Of a stretch of DNA of 64,000 nt, positions 33,202-44,310 are shown piece after piece. The stretch comes from Toxorhynchites rutilus septentrionalis. Lineage: Eukaryota; Arthropoda; Insecta; Diptera; Culicidae. The DNA is taken from contig NC_073746.1 in assembly GCF_029784135.1 (NCBI RefSeq), positions 2,252,136 to 2,316,135 on the forward strand, written 5' to 3'. The notes beneath the pieces were generated by a model. That model saw only the letters and a program-made list of their open reading frames with translations. It ran no database searches and was not told where the DNA came from. Position numbers and translations under genes: made by a program. Numbering within the stretch: the first letter of the stretch is position 1; each line of letters starts with the position of its first letter.

Positions 33202-34199
33202 TCACAAACTGAGAGCTCGTGTGGGGATCCCCCGCAATATGGACATTTATGCTCAGTCGCACTGCAGGATTTCCCCTCATGTTGCTCTCCGCAAGTGGCA
33301 CAGCGCTCCTTGTTGGCACAATAATCCGAAGTGTGACCAACTGACTTGCATTTGTTGCAAGTCATGGGCTTTGGCACGAAGAGTCGCACAGGTAGTCTCA
33401 ATTTGTCCACCATAATGTAGTCAGGGAGGGCGGCACCAGCAAAGGTGACTCGAAACGAGTCGGACGGCGTAAATTTAGTTTGGTCCCCATCATGGGAAAG
33501 TTTCCCGAGTTGGCGACAGTCCAAGATTTTCACTTCCATTGAGGGGAGCTTCTTGAACTTGCCTTTTCCTTCTGCTTTTATTTGTTCGCTCGTCAGACCC
33601 GTTTCAGTTATCACCCCCTCAATTTCTACGTTATGGGAGGGTATAAATGTTCGATATTCGAGAGTGAAATGTTGATCAGCAACAATCTAGTTTGCGTGTT
33701 TCCGTTCATTCACGACAACTCGCAATTTGTTCGGTCTAACCCTGCGAATTTCAGATACAGAAGTGTATCTGGCCAGATCTTTCATGATCTGAATCACGTT
33801 AAGGTTTTTTCCTTTCGGTTTTGGCCGGAGGAAAACAACCCAAGGGCCAGTTCCAGGTGCATCTTCTGGATAAACTCTGACACGTGGAGCGGAGACAACA
33901 GAGGGGGAAGACGAGGACGAGGACGAGGATGAGGATGAGGACGAGGACGAGGATTGGGTTGGATCGGAAGCATCAGAAGGGGGAAGTGAAATCGATGATG
34001 GGAGAGGGGGAGTGGAAGTAACAGTGGGTTGAGAAGGGAGGCTTGCAATTTTCTTAGAGGGGGGCTTGGTAGGATGAGCGGATTCGTCCCCAGAAGAATT
34101 ATCTTCCTTATGAGGGACTCGTTTATGTTTTTTCCCAGATCTTATATGAGATTCATTATCGGAGATCTCCTTCTCTGGAGATCCTCCACTATTCTCCAT
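33174..34199 (-). pseudogene. LINE ORF1 (gag-like, three CCHC knuckles) with internal TAG and lost C-terminus
   Basis: The ATG at 34199 starts a 342-codon frame interrupted by one TAG (33687-33689); the frame and its similarity to gag-like ORF1 proteins continue past it. The N-terminal part is charged, then a Ser run of about 16 residues is encoded by a GAGGAC/GATGAG-type repeat at about 33910-33955 (plus strand). After that come an RNA-binding region (VRVYPEDAPGTGPWVVFLRP) and three zinc knuckles: CNKCKSVGHTSDYC, CATCGEQHEGKSC, CPYCGGSPHELSVC. It ends six codons after ENYK at 33174, where the deletion joins it to ORF2 sequence. Intact relatives usually continue beyond the knuckles (family knowledge). 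Confidence 0.82.
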
Positions 34200-34799
34200 T
34201 TTACAAAAATTTCTGTCTTATTTCTAAATTATTTTTGATTTTAACAATAATCTTAAAAAAAATAGCAAAAAAAAAATTATGATAATAATAATCAATAAAA
34301 TTATGATAATAATAATCAATAATAATATCAAACAATGAACAAATGAATTGAATAATAATATTAATAATAAATATGTGTACCTTAATATATAAGTTGTTCC
34401 AATAATGCGCTCTACTGCCCTAATCAGGGAGAGACAGAGGCTACGCGCTACGGAGACAACACAATAGCGCAAGAATAGCTTACGCAGCCACGTGATGATG
34501 AATCCCGTTTGCGACAGTCACGCGATGGCGATCCCGTTATGCCGAATCAGTTCAACAGCCGCAATCCGGCTCGCTGCAAGAGCGCTGCTTCCTTTGTTCC
34601 TTCGTTCCACTTCACAAAAGGTCAGGTCGAAAGCGGACAGCAATGACCTTCACTCGTACACGATCCACTCGTACCAATAGCACAATAGCAAAAGTGGCAA
34701 CGCACAATACCGACACTGAACTTTACTCGTCAAGAGTTGGATAGCGAATAAAAACGGTTGTTTGTTTGATTTATTTTTCATTTGATGAATATAAATGAA

Positions 34800-34805
34800 A
34801 ATAAA
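34800..34805 (+). promoter_or_regulatory. Probable ancestral poly(A) signal of receptor gene B, displaced by the LINE
   Basis: AATAAA lies 37 bases beyond the right target-site duplication. Removing the LINE and one duplication would place it about 48 bases after the receptor stop codon. I found no AATAAA on the plus strand in the first 350 bases of the LINE; AATATA occurs near 30235. Confidence 0.55.
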
Positions 34806-35209
34806 TTATGAACAAAGTTGTTCCCGGTGGCTGATATTCATTTGGTGTAACCAAAGCCGAACGAATACATCCCGTAAATCATCCCGGAAAATATTTCTCT
34901 CATAGTTTGTAAACTAGCCGAACCAGAAGGTAAATAAGAGTAAGTTCTATACGATGATGCACTTGGTTTTCAATTTGTATGCAACAGGACGGCATCTACA
35001 TTATTACAAGTTGCAATTGTCTTTGACATCTGTTTGTTGAAAACGCTTGCGGCTCGGAAATTATAATACAATGTTCTTGTTATAACATTGAGTTTCCCTC
35101 TGGAGGAAGATGGTTTGCAATTTGTTATTCGAATCGATGCTTTATGCGACAATTCCATTCGTTTCAATCTATATGATCAATGATAAAAATGAAGCTGGTT
35201 CAAATGTTA

Positions 35210-35770
35210 CGATTTGAAATGCCTCTTGCATTTTGATCCATATCAGAATGATTTGGTCGTATCGCATAAAAGAAAATGTATTCCGCAGAATCTCATCCAA
35301 CCAAACCTCATGAGTGCAATCAATGTGATTGGGCTGCATTGTTTTGGTTGCATCCTTCCTAGTACCGTTCAACCGAGGCTCATCAGGGGGTTCTATTGTT
35401 GTATGATTACTTGGCTGCAAAAACGCTGCAGTTCTGGGACAGATGAGAGTATTTTTTTCAGCGTTGCAGCTCAGTCGATAATCATGAACGGCTATAGCAG
35501 GGTCTGTCGCATGAAAATTGATGCTGTCGACCGTTTATGTGGTGAATGGATGGGCGATGTTGACGAAGCTCCACATACTAAAAGAGATGTTTGCAGAGAT
35601 AATCTGTTGCCAGAAGCACGGCTGAGTGTTTTTTGATTTGAACATTATTACATTTTAGGCAGTTTTTAAATGCTAAATCGCCAAATCGACCAAAAGACAG
35701 CAGATTTTGACCCGACCCTTTCCGAATTTTTTAAATACTCCTATAGAGCAGTGCGGGGCAAAAGTGCGCA
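35210..35770. repeat. Decayed repeat also present at 38990-39260
   Basis: CAATCAATGTGATTGGGCTG near 35319 matches CAATCAATGTGGTTGGGCTG near 38996. GGATTTTGACACGACC/AGATTTTGACCCGACC recurs near 39215 and 35702. The order is conserved, so both are copies of one element. ORFs are broken and no domain was recognised. Confidence 0.45.
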
Positions 35771-35896
35771 TTGGTCTTTTCAAAACAAACGAGTATGAAA
35801 ATTCGGCAACAATGTATCCGCTTGACACATTATTACACCAGCTACTCACACATATAAACAGAGCACTGCAGAGCACTGGATAAAGCTTTCTATGGT

Positions 35897-36118
35897 ATGA
35901 CTCTAAAAGATTTACGGCGCCTGGCGTTTAATTCTACGGAAGCCAACAGCCTCCAGCACGAATTCAACCAAGTTGCAAAACTGGCAGGAAGGAATTGGGC
36001 TTCTAGCTTCATGAGGAAACATCGTCTGTCTATTCGAACCTCACAACAGCGCAACGAAGCAACAGCGCTCCAAGGTAAAGCGTCGGAATCCTCAGAACCG
36101 AAATCTAAGATGAGATAA
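35897..36118 (+). pseudogene. CENP-B/pogo-type helix-turn-helix fragment
   Basis: 73 codons beginning MTLKDLRRLAF, with residues LAGRNWASSFMRKHRLSIRTSQQ. This matches the second half of the CENP-B-like DNA-binding domain of pogo/jerky-type transposases (the Gly-x-x-Trp-x-x-x-Phe-x-x-Arg...Leu-Ser-x-Arg pattern). No DDE catalytic region follows, only AT-rich sequence, so it is a transposase remnant. A short domesticated protein is less likely because there is no recognisable first helix or poly(A) context. Confidence 0.6.
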
Positions 36119-36451
36119 AAAAAACAATTGCTTATAAAATAATTCAAAATGAAATTCAAATGAAAAATATTTTTTTTGTTTTATTCAACAACGGTTATGT
36201 TTCGTTTATGTTTTCTCATACTTCAAATGAGTTTGAGAAATAAAATGAGTTTCAAATAAATCAGGTGAAGGTAACTATGTATTTATAAATATGTTTTGTT
36301 CATATAACAAGAATTCTGGTTCAAATGTTGGACATTGTTAGATATTTTATATTGTCAGTTTCCTCCCTCCCGAAAATTTCCACGTGGTATGTGGATAGCC
36401 CGTTATCATATTTCTAGGTGCCAAGAATCAATCAACACATAACAAAATCAT

Positions 36452-36772
36452 CCGCCCAGTGACCATTCTACCCTCGAGTCAAGAGAGATGCACCACGATT
36501 GATATGAGGTACAGACTAGGGGGCCGTCGCTGATTAATGGTCAGTTGCACCCCAATAGGAAGTATCCCGTGTCGGCCACACATACGGAGCACTGGAGACT
36601 GCAACATCCTAATTATGAGAATCTTTGTAATACTAACCTCGAGCCAACCGCGAGTAATCGGTTACATATTACTAACATAGTCGTAAGACAAAAATTGTCA
36701 AAATATTGAATTCCCGGCCCCGTTAGGCTAACGCCCTATGTGCCTTAATAAAATATATATTTTGGAAAAAAA
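36452..36772 (+). mobile_element. 5'-truncated LINE 3' end with 13-bp target-site duplication
   Basis: ATAACAAAATCAT occurs at 36439-36451 and again at 36773-36785. The insert ends in an A run after CCCGGCCCCGTTAGGCTAACG and CCTTAATAAAATATATATT, a 3'-end pattern of mosquito I/R1-type LINEs. CCGCGAGTAATCGGTT links it to the 3' region of the LINE at 30161. No coding sequence remains in 321 bases. Confidence 0.82.
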
Positions 36773-36949
36773 ATAACAAAATCATGTTCGACCATAACAC
36801 ACACCCTTCTCTACCCATAAAACATCATACAACATCGCCCTCCTTCCTATTGGATGGTACTTACACACTTTAGTAATGATGCTTCTCCTGCTGGCAATGA
36901 TAAAGCATTTATTAAGATATCGCAGAAGTTCAATTCAATAAGGCCGCTA

Positions 36950-37382
36950 TATTTTTTTATATTTTGTTTGTTTGTGAAAAATCCTCAGCTTTTCAGAAAA
37001 AATATAAAAAATGTGCCCTTTGTCCCGAGACTATGAAAGCAATAAAAAACGAATACAATCAATAATAACGATAGCAGAATTCGAGTTTTCTGCAGGTATA
37101 GTATTTTTTTCAAAAAATCAGGTGAAAATCAGGCTTTAGTTTGATATGTCGATCATCTGAATCGGTCTAGTAGTTCAAAAGTTATGAATTTTAGAAAAAA
37201 ATCATTTTTGGAAAAACAAAAAAAAAGGAAAAAGTTGATTTTTCGGACAACCCTAAAATGGAAATGGTCACCCTAATGAAATAATAAAAAAAACGGGTCA
37301 AATGATTTTGCGATAAAGAACAAAACTACCAATTTTCACGAAAATCTTAGAACCACTATATCGGTTCGGCCTGGAATGGTTG
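36950..37382. repeat. CAGCCATT-family repeat, right part
   Basis: Matches the 7.4-8.6 kb copy without its LINE/SINE insert (GATCATCTGAATCGG, AGTAGTTCAAAAGTTATG, CGGTTCGGCCTGGAATGGTTG). This shows what the interrupted copy looked like before insertion. The left end is not resolved. Confidence 0.6.
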
Positions 37383-37886
37383 TATATATAGTTACAATTG
37401 GGTAAGCAAACTTTACGTCAAATTTTGTTAAATTAGAAGTGTAAATAAAAATATACAAAGAAAATATCGAAGGGAGGGGGATGTTTGGAGATGTAAAAGT
37501 TTTAAATATTAAATACAATTTCTGTGTAAGATTTTTTAACAGGGCATTTGGAATGTTATTTTCTCTCAATAGTTAATTGACTTCGTCAAATATCGTATTT
37601 TAATCAGACATCTGGGTTTTGAGATAAGATTTTTTGAAAAAAAGATCAATGGTTTTTAATACGCCCTTTTAAAAATCAGTCGTCAATAAAAATTATGGGC
37701 AGTTCCCATCGTAAAGAACCAAGTTCCGAAAAATCGGAGAGGGTCAGGTTAACCGCCAACAATTCGAGTTTTACTATCAACATGATCTGTTATGTTAGCC
37801 ACGAATTATTTCCATAGTTTTTATTTCATTTTAAAAATCTATTAATTGCCGTTGAGCTATATGCATTTGTGAACAGGGTACCTACA

Positions 37887-38790
37887 GTGTTGTAAATAAA
37901 AAAGTGAACAGCATCACGCAAAATACTTTTTCTTGATATTTTGGAAAATTTTGCATAATTTGCAGTGAAATTTGCAGTGAAAGTATGTTTTTACAATGAA
38001 AAGGATGTAAACAAACCATTGTGTGTATTCATTTTCAAATTTATATTACTCCAATTCATTTTTGTTTCAAATATCAGTGATTTAGCTAAGGGAATACATC
38101 TCAATACTTGGTATGTCCTCCATTACTGCCATGAGTCGTTTGGGCATACTTTGGACCAAAATATGCATCATTTGCTGAGGAATCCCATCCCACGCTATTT
38201 GCATATCCTTCTAAAAACCGTTAAGAATTCTCCGCGAATTCAATGAATTTTTTTCACCCAGCGTTGCCCATAGATGCTCAATGGAGTTGAAGTCTGGGGA
38301 CTGGGGTGGCCACTCAAGATTTTAAACTTTTTGGACTGGAAACAGCACTTAACAACCTTCGAGGTGTGCTTGGGGTCATTGTCTCGTTGGAAAATATGGC
38401 CTTTCATATTTATTTTCCTGAGTGTCGGCTTTAAGCTTTACTCCAAGACTTTGACGTAGGATTCTCCAGTATTGCCGCTGAACAATTCCAGGAAAAACAG
38501 CCCCACACATCCTCCTCCGTGTTTAACTGTTACTTGTTACTTACTCACATCGGTCCAAACAAACTTCTTCCAAAAGTCAGTAGGGCGAGAAGCATATTTC
38601 TTTGCAAAATCAAGGCGCTTTTTAATATTGGAATTCCGTAGTAATGGCCTTCTCTTTATGAAAAAGCTCTGTAGAAATCGAAAATCGCTCCGAAATACCA
38701 TATTTTCTGCGATTTCACGGTAACTCACACTCGTTTTCACTTGGGAAACGAGCAGTTTCCGAATCTCACCGACTCTAGGCCTATCGTCTA
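37887..38790 (-). pseudogene. Tc1-type (DD34E) transposase remnant
   Basis: The minus-strand translation contains SNIKKRLDFAKKYASRPTDFWKKFVW with the first catalytic Asp (TDVSK in place of the usual SDESK). Across frame breaks it then shows IFQRDNDPKHTSKVVK and a proline-rich SPQTST/PDFNSIEHLWA region in Tc1 order. The left terminus reads TACAGTGTTGTAAATAAAAA near 37887, like Tc1-family ends. Several frameshifts; the 5' end of the gene and the second terminus were not found. Confidence 0.75.
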
Positions 38791-38989
38791 AGTATCAAAT
38801 AAATATGCTTAATATCATTTAATATTAACGCAGTTCAGATATGTCTTACATCTTTTCTTTTCTGACGATACCGAAAACGAAGCTTGACAAACAAACAACG
38901 CAATGCTTTGGCAAATATTTCGACGAGATCGTATGAACCATTAATCATCACTAGCAGCAAAAATTACCAATTTTCCACTGTTTCGATTT

Positions 38990-39260
38990 CCAATACAATC
39001 AATGTGGTTGGGCTGAAATGTTCGTGAAGGCAAATCACCGTTCGCCCATCAACTTTCCACAATATAATGACACAGGATATAGTTCAACAGTTCTTGAGTT
39101 CAATAGAACCTTTTTTTTTACAGTAAAGTAATTCAAATATAGAAATCTGGTGTTTTATAGTTTATATAGAAGAATTTAACGCCAAATCAGCCGAAAAAAA
39201 CGGATTTTGACACGACCGCCTCCGATTTTTTTTATACTTTGTACATAAGGTGGCAGCTAC
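38990..39260. repeat. Second copy of the 35.2-35.8 kb repeat (partial)
   Basis: Shares the blocks listed at 35210-35770 in the same order. No ORF of interest. Confidence 0.45.
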
Positions 39261-39316
39261 CCAAAATCACAACTTTCATTGACCAATTTTAATTACGACG
39301 ACTGATTTTTTATAAG

Positions 39317-39640
39317 CAGCCATTCCATGCCAAACCGAAACAGTGGTTCGCAATTTTCTTAAAATTGGTAGTGTTGTTCCTTATCACAAAATATTAGATC
39401 TGTATTTTTTGTATTAGGGTGCCCATTTCCAAAAATTCATAACATTTGAACTGCTCAATCGATTCGGATGACCGACATATTAAATCGAGGCCAATTAGTC
39501 TTCTTTGAAAAAGTATTGCACTGGCGAAAAAACTACATTTCGTTTTCATAATTATTGATTGTATTGGTTTTTTATGGTTTACATGATCTCGGGACCAAAG
39601 GTACTATAATTTTTATATTTTTTTCTGGAAGTTTTCCTGT
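39317..39640. repeat. CAGCCATT-family repeat, left part
   Basis: Begins CAGCCATTCCATGCCAAACC and follows the left arm of the 44311 element, including GGTTTACATGATCTCGGGACC near 39577 against GTTCATGCTCTCGGGACC near 44625. It stops near 39640, where a G/C-richer unclassified segment begins (39640-39900). Confidence 0.6.
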
Positions 39641-40845
39641 CAATCGTTCCTTGCTTGGTGTTTTCGTGGTGCGGATTGCAAGGCCTGCGACCAACCACAC
39701 TGTTTCACAGGTGGATCATTGTGATACTGCTGTTTTACGGCTCAAGAACCACCAGGACTGGACAAAAACACTTCTAACGGCGTCAATTCGCGTAGAGGAG
39801 CTGTTTCCGGTTTCTTGTGGCTTTTGTTGGGGACTAACAATGCCCATTGCTCATCCCGGCACACCCTAGACAGTTCCTCTGAACCAGTGCAAGCTAGAGA
39901 AATGATCTGAGACGAATAAAATATACTACAAAATACAACCCGAAGTTTTGAAGGGGATTATGTTTCTCAAGCATTGGAACTGGTAATAAAAATTATTTTA
40001 GATGCATCAAAATCGATTTTTTTTAAATGAGGCGGATTTAAAGAATCCCGTTTCCAGTTTTTCTAAAAGCACTCCTTCCGGTTTATTGAAAAATTGCAAT
40101 CCTATCTGGGTCAACGCGTAAGGGAAGTAGTAGGGGGCCAATGAAAATGGTCTTCTCGAATTTCAAAGAGTTACCCCAGAAAAAATGTTCATCACACCCT
40201 ATGCAATATATCAGCACAATCGGAATAAAGGGAGAGTGGCGCGAACCGGTCAGAGCTTGAGTTTTTTGAAAATCGAAAAAATCAAATGAAGTCGAGCAAA
40301 GGATATCGGGGTTTTCAAAAAAAAATTATACCAAATGTCTCATAATTGCATGAAACGTCGAGATCTACTGTCATTTCGATTTTTTTTGGTCAAAAATCGA
40401 CACTCTGGGGCTTTTTTTTCGAAATACGAGGCAAAACTTATTATTTTAATAATTTAGCTTTATACATTCTATTGTATCTCAATTCATCTTGTTAAATTAT
40501 TATTCGTTTATTTTAAAGTATGTTTCCATATTCAGGTTGAAATTTAAAAAAAAGAGAATTCTGAGATCACATTTTCCCTAAATATGTTCACATTGTACGG
40601 AAATTCTGCCGACATTGTTAACCTTGGTCGTTTTTGTTATCCTGCACAAAAGTGAATAAAACATTCTCGCCTTTCAACCCACATAAGCACACCATCCGCC
40701 TACCATCGTTTTATTCCATCCCGATAAATTGATTGAATGACTTCATGGCAGCATCATGGCGCCTCCAGTGGATTGTCTGTACAGCGAAATCGCCGTCTCA
40801 ATCGTCAGTTTTTGCCCGCATATTCAAGGTGACGACGGCACAATA

Positions 40846-42053
40846 AAGGGTGTGTCACATCAAATTGCATCATGGAAAAAACGCAGTAGAAATTCGCCCA
40901 GTGGACCGATTCTTTTGAAAATTTTAGACAGTAAAATAAAAACTATTAAACAACTTTTGGCATTTTCTTTTTATTCATACTTCGAGCCCAAGCCCGTATG
41001 CTCGCACCTTCATCTTTACCCCGTCCATAAGGTTCTGTACAACGTCAGGTTGTAGTTTTTTTTTTATCAGAAATCTATTTTATCTTGAAGTCCGCCTCCG
41101 ATTTGACAACTTTTGGGTTCTTCCGGAGGGCCTGCTTCATAATCGCCCAATATTTCTCTATTGGGCGAAGCTCCGGCGCGTTGGGCGGGTTCATTTCCTT
41201 TGGCACGAAGGTGACCCCGTTGGCTTCGTACCACTCCAACATGTCCTTTGAATAGTGGCACGAAGCGAGATCCGGCCAGAAGATGGTCGGGCCCTCGTGC
41301 TGCTTCAATAGTGGTAGTAAGCGCTTCTGTAGGCACTCCTTAAGGTAAACCTGCCCGTTTACCGCACCGGTCATCACGAAGGGGGGCGCTCCGCTTTCCG
41401 CAAGAGCAGATCGCTTGCCACACCATGTACTTTTTGGCAAACTTGGATAGTTTCTGCTTGCGAATCTCCTCCGGAACGCTGAATTTGTCCTCTGCGGAGA
41501 AGAACAACAGGCCCGGCAGCTGACGAAAGTCCGCTTTGACGTAGGTTTCGTCGTCCATTACCAGGCAATGCGGCTTCGTCAGCATTTCGGTGTACAGCTT
41601 CCGGGCTCGCGTCTTCCCCACCATGTTTTGCCTTTCGTCGCGGTTAGGAGCCTTCTGAACCTTGTATGTACGCAGGCCCTCCCGCTGCTTGGTCCGCTGG
41701 ACGAATGAACTTGACAAATTCAGCTTTTTGCCGTTCTTCACCTTCTGGTCGATGGTTAGGTTCTCGAAGTATCGTTTTAGTACTCTGCTGACCGTGGATT
41801 GGACGATTCCCAGCATCTTACCGATGTCCCGATGTGACAACTCCGGATTCTCGAAATGAGTGCGCAGGATTAATTCACGACGCTCTTTTTTGTTCGACGA
41901 CATTTTTCCAAATTTACAAAAAATTGACAGTGAAGCATGGCTAACGTGATCTATACACTCTTATCTGATTATAAGCGAAAGCTGAATATATAATTCCTAA
42001 GAATTAAATTTCTACAGCGTTTTTTCCGTGATGCAATTTGATGTGACACACCC
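40846..42053 (-). mobile_element. ITmDD37E transposon copy 2
   Basis: Same family as 11530-13281, opposite orientation. The low-coordinate terminus AAGGGTGTGTCACATC starts at 40846 after a TA. The high-coordinate terminus ends GTGACACACCCC near 42053 but lacks the final AA and the TA, so it has been altered. It contains no nested insertion. Its transposase is defective through an internal deletion, a frameshift and a C-terminal break. Confidence 0.88.
41060..41903 (-). pseudogene. DD37E transposase copy 2, internally deleted and frameshifted
   Basis: The ATG at 41903 gives MSSNKKERRELILRTHFEN, with GAA where copy 1 has a stop. After VKNGKK about 31 residues present in copy 1 are missing, including most of the second helix region, yet the frame resumes at LNLSSSFVQ. 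The frame slips near 41390 in a C run (SAPLRDD... against SAPPFVMTG...), and the catalytic part continues in another frame to about 41075 with WPDLASCHYS and RPIEKYW. The end is again disrupted (SEADFKIK then stop). Not functional. Confidence 0.85.
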
Positions 42054-42059
42054 CGACAA

Positions 42060-43375
42060 GGGGGAGAATCTGAGTCAGCAATGTGTTGCCCTTAAGCTTC
42101 CCTAGTTGGATTCCGTTGGTCATGGTGGCGGAAAGAGGGCGGAAAGAGTTTTGAAAACCAGCACAAACATTCTGAAATGAATGAAAGATAAGCTGCGATT
42201 GCCACAGAAATTTCATTTAAATTCTGTGCTAACAACATAATCACTGCTTAATTTTTTGTGGATTACCAGTGTCAAAATTGTTTCATTTAGAAAGCGTGAT
42301 ACATCTGTGGTCCGGCGCTAAATCCTGGTAAACATGACTAAAAACAACGAAACGTGCAATTAAAATGAGTTACAATGAAACGACCGGAACGACCTCGGAA
42401 TTAAACTAATGATTTATTCAACACGCTCGGGATGAACCCCTCCGTTAGCACATCTAGCAAATGTGAGGAATACGTGACGTTGCTTCCTCTGTGGTGTGTG
42501 TACACAAATTATTGAAAAACAGTTCCACTGATGTACCTAATCCCTTTTTTGGGGTTAAATCACAGTTTTCTAGATTTTCAATTCTTCAATTCTCCAAAAG
42601 ATTAGCATCTGTGAGAAACTTTCGCGACTTCAGATCGCTCCGGGATTTTCATAATGAAAATGCAAACGCTCTTAAATTTTCCACAACGGAAGAAGAATCG
42701 TGGAATAACCGAAAGCTGTTTAGCTCCTGCGGGGAATTTTTCATCGTTTAATATGTATCGTTCAAAATGTATGCATGTGTATAATGCGAGTGATGGATTG
42801 AATCGTGTATTTAATATTGATGGGCAAACCTGGTTGCCCATCGGTACCAGCTAGGATGATGAATGCTGAATTTACAATGGGAACATTCAGACTCGGGTCG
42901 AACTAAACTGGAGTAACACATGTAGCTACACTGATCGAAACAAATCCACTAATCCAGATGGAAAGGTGGGAATCGGTAGGGCGACCGTAAATTTTTCAAC
43001 CATAAAATGGTTATAATTCTGCGGAGCTGTACCAAACCCGTGTCGTGTAATCATGAAAGTAGTTATGAATGTTTGAACAGGGATATACATCTCGCAGGGA
43101 GGTTTTGGTTTGGTTAGAGTGCCAAGTTTTAACGTTATTCGGGATCCCCAAATGACTGGAAATGACAGAGTGTGTTTACCGATGTGAATTATGTATGAGG
43201 TAGGCTTCAGAAGAGTCACAATAAATCTAAATGATGGAAAACTATATATTATTTCTAGTGTGGCTGTGATGAGAACTATTTGAATGATCAAATGAAAAAA
43301 AAACTTTGCACTCGAAAGCTTAAACCTTGTATTGTATCATCTTCTATAGTATCAAATCTGAGAAAATATGACCTG
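42060..43375. other. Gene-free stretch
   Basis: Moderate GC and short ORFs on both strands (for example 42926-43291, minus) without recognised domains. No clear element ends. Confidence 0.4.
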
Positions 43376-43380
43376 ATAAG

Positions 43381-44110
43381 GAGCAATTCCAAATGAAATC
43401 GTTCTAAACATGCAGATTTTAAAAACATGTATTTTTGATTCGAATGAAAGTTTGTACCCCGTTTGGGTTGGGGAAATTATGAGTTTGACTCAAGTGTAAC
43501 CTATCAATAGGGCGTATCGATTTTAGTTTGATAATTTATATCTCAAAAACTATCAGTCGTACCGAAATAGTGGCTTTGAAAGAGTTATAGAGAATTGATG
43601 TTTAAACGTGAAAAAACGAACACCGAGAAAAAAATTAGTACTCTTCTGTTATTTAAAAAAAAACAAACTTCAATCTGCAATATCTAAAATATGTTTTTTA
43701 ATTTGTTTTTAATTTTTTTCATCTAAAATAGAAGTTTTGTAGTAAATTCAAAAAATGAGACCAAGATGGTAAAATGAAATAACGAAACTTAGAATGTTTG
43801 TATGTTAACAATCAATTTTTTTTGTATGTTAACAATCAATTTTACAAACTAAGAGTTCTGATTCATTGATATGATTTAAAACGGAAAAAAACTCATCTAT
43901 TTAAAAAAATATTTCTAATTTATTGTCTTTTTAAAGTAAATAGGCCCTTTTAATACGTTTGTCGTGTTATACTGTCATGTGCATTAAATTTTATGAATTT
44001 GCTTATAATTTTCAATAACTATTCCAAATACATCATATTGGGAAAAATATATTTTTAAGAGTTACCTTAAAAACATTTGAATAAATGTGGCTTAGTACAA
44101 ACGTAGTGCT
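43381..44110. repeat. CAGCAATTCC palindromic family, left arm and centre
   Basis: Starts GAGCAATTCCAAATGAAATC and follows the left arm and centre of the 60719-61690 element (GGGCGTATCGATTTTAGTTT, GTCGTACCGAAATAGTG, AATAGGCCCTTTTAATACGT). The expected right terminus appears, in the correct orientation, only at 48211-48286 (see findings). Confidence 0.7.
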
Positions 44111-44310
44111 ATTAAAATATCTTTCTTAATCTTAATACAAATTTTTAACATATTATTCGTGTTGCACAATCAAAACATGAACAATTTTCAAAGTAGAAAT
44201 CTAAACAACACAAAGCTCAACCGGACGTTATGGGTACAAAAACAATTGACTTGTTTACGTTATGCCTGGATTGTACCTGAAGTCAGGTATCCTTAAGGTA
44301 CCTCTGTATA

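Larger units (their letters stand above)
30161..34751 (-). mobile_element. RNase H-bearing non-LTR retrotransposon (I/Loner-type) with target-site duplication
   Basis: Inserted in antisense to receptor gene B. The A tail appears as a T run at 30161-30179. AAACGGTTGTTT is duplicated at 30152-30163 and 34752-34763, overlapping the T run, so both ends are defined and the copy is end-to-end. ORF1 (34199 to 33174) has zinc knuckles. ORF2 carries reverse transcriptase, RNase H and a terminal CCHC motif. The segment between the ORF1 knuckles and the reverse transcriptase is missing, including the endonuclease. Its 3' untranslated end recurs at 7803-8464 and a related one near 36640. Confidence 0.9.

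Noticed and set aside
33794..34048. Pro/Arg/Leu-rich alternative frame of LINE ORF1
   Set aside because: Shadow of the GAGGAC-type repeat encoding the Ser run in the true frame.
39640..39900. G/C-richer ORF segment considered as a host exon
   Set aside because: No domain in any frame, and the open frame begins in the adjacent repeat. Insufficient support.
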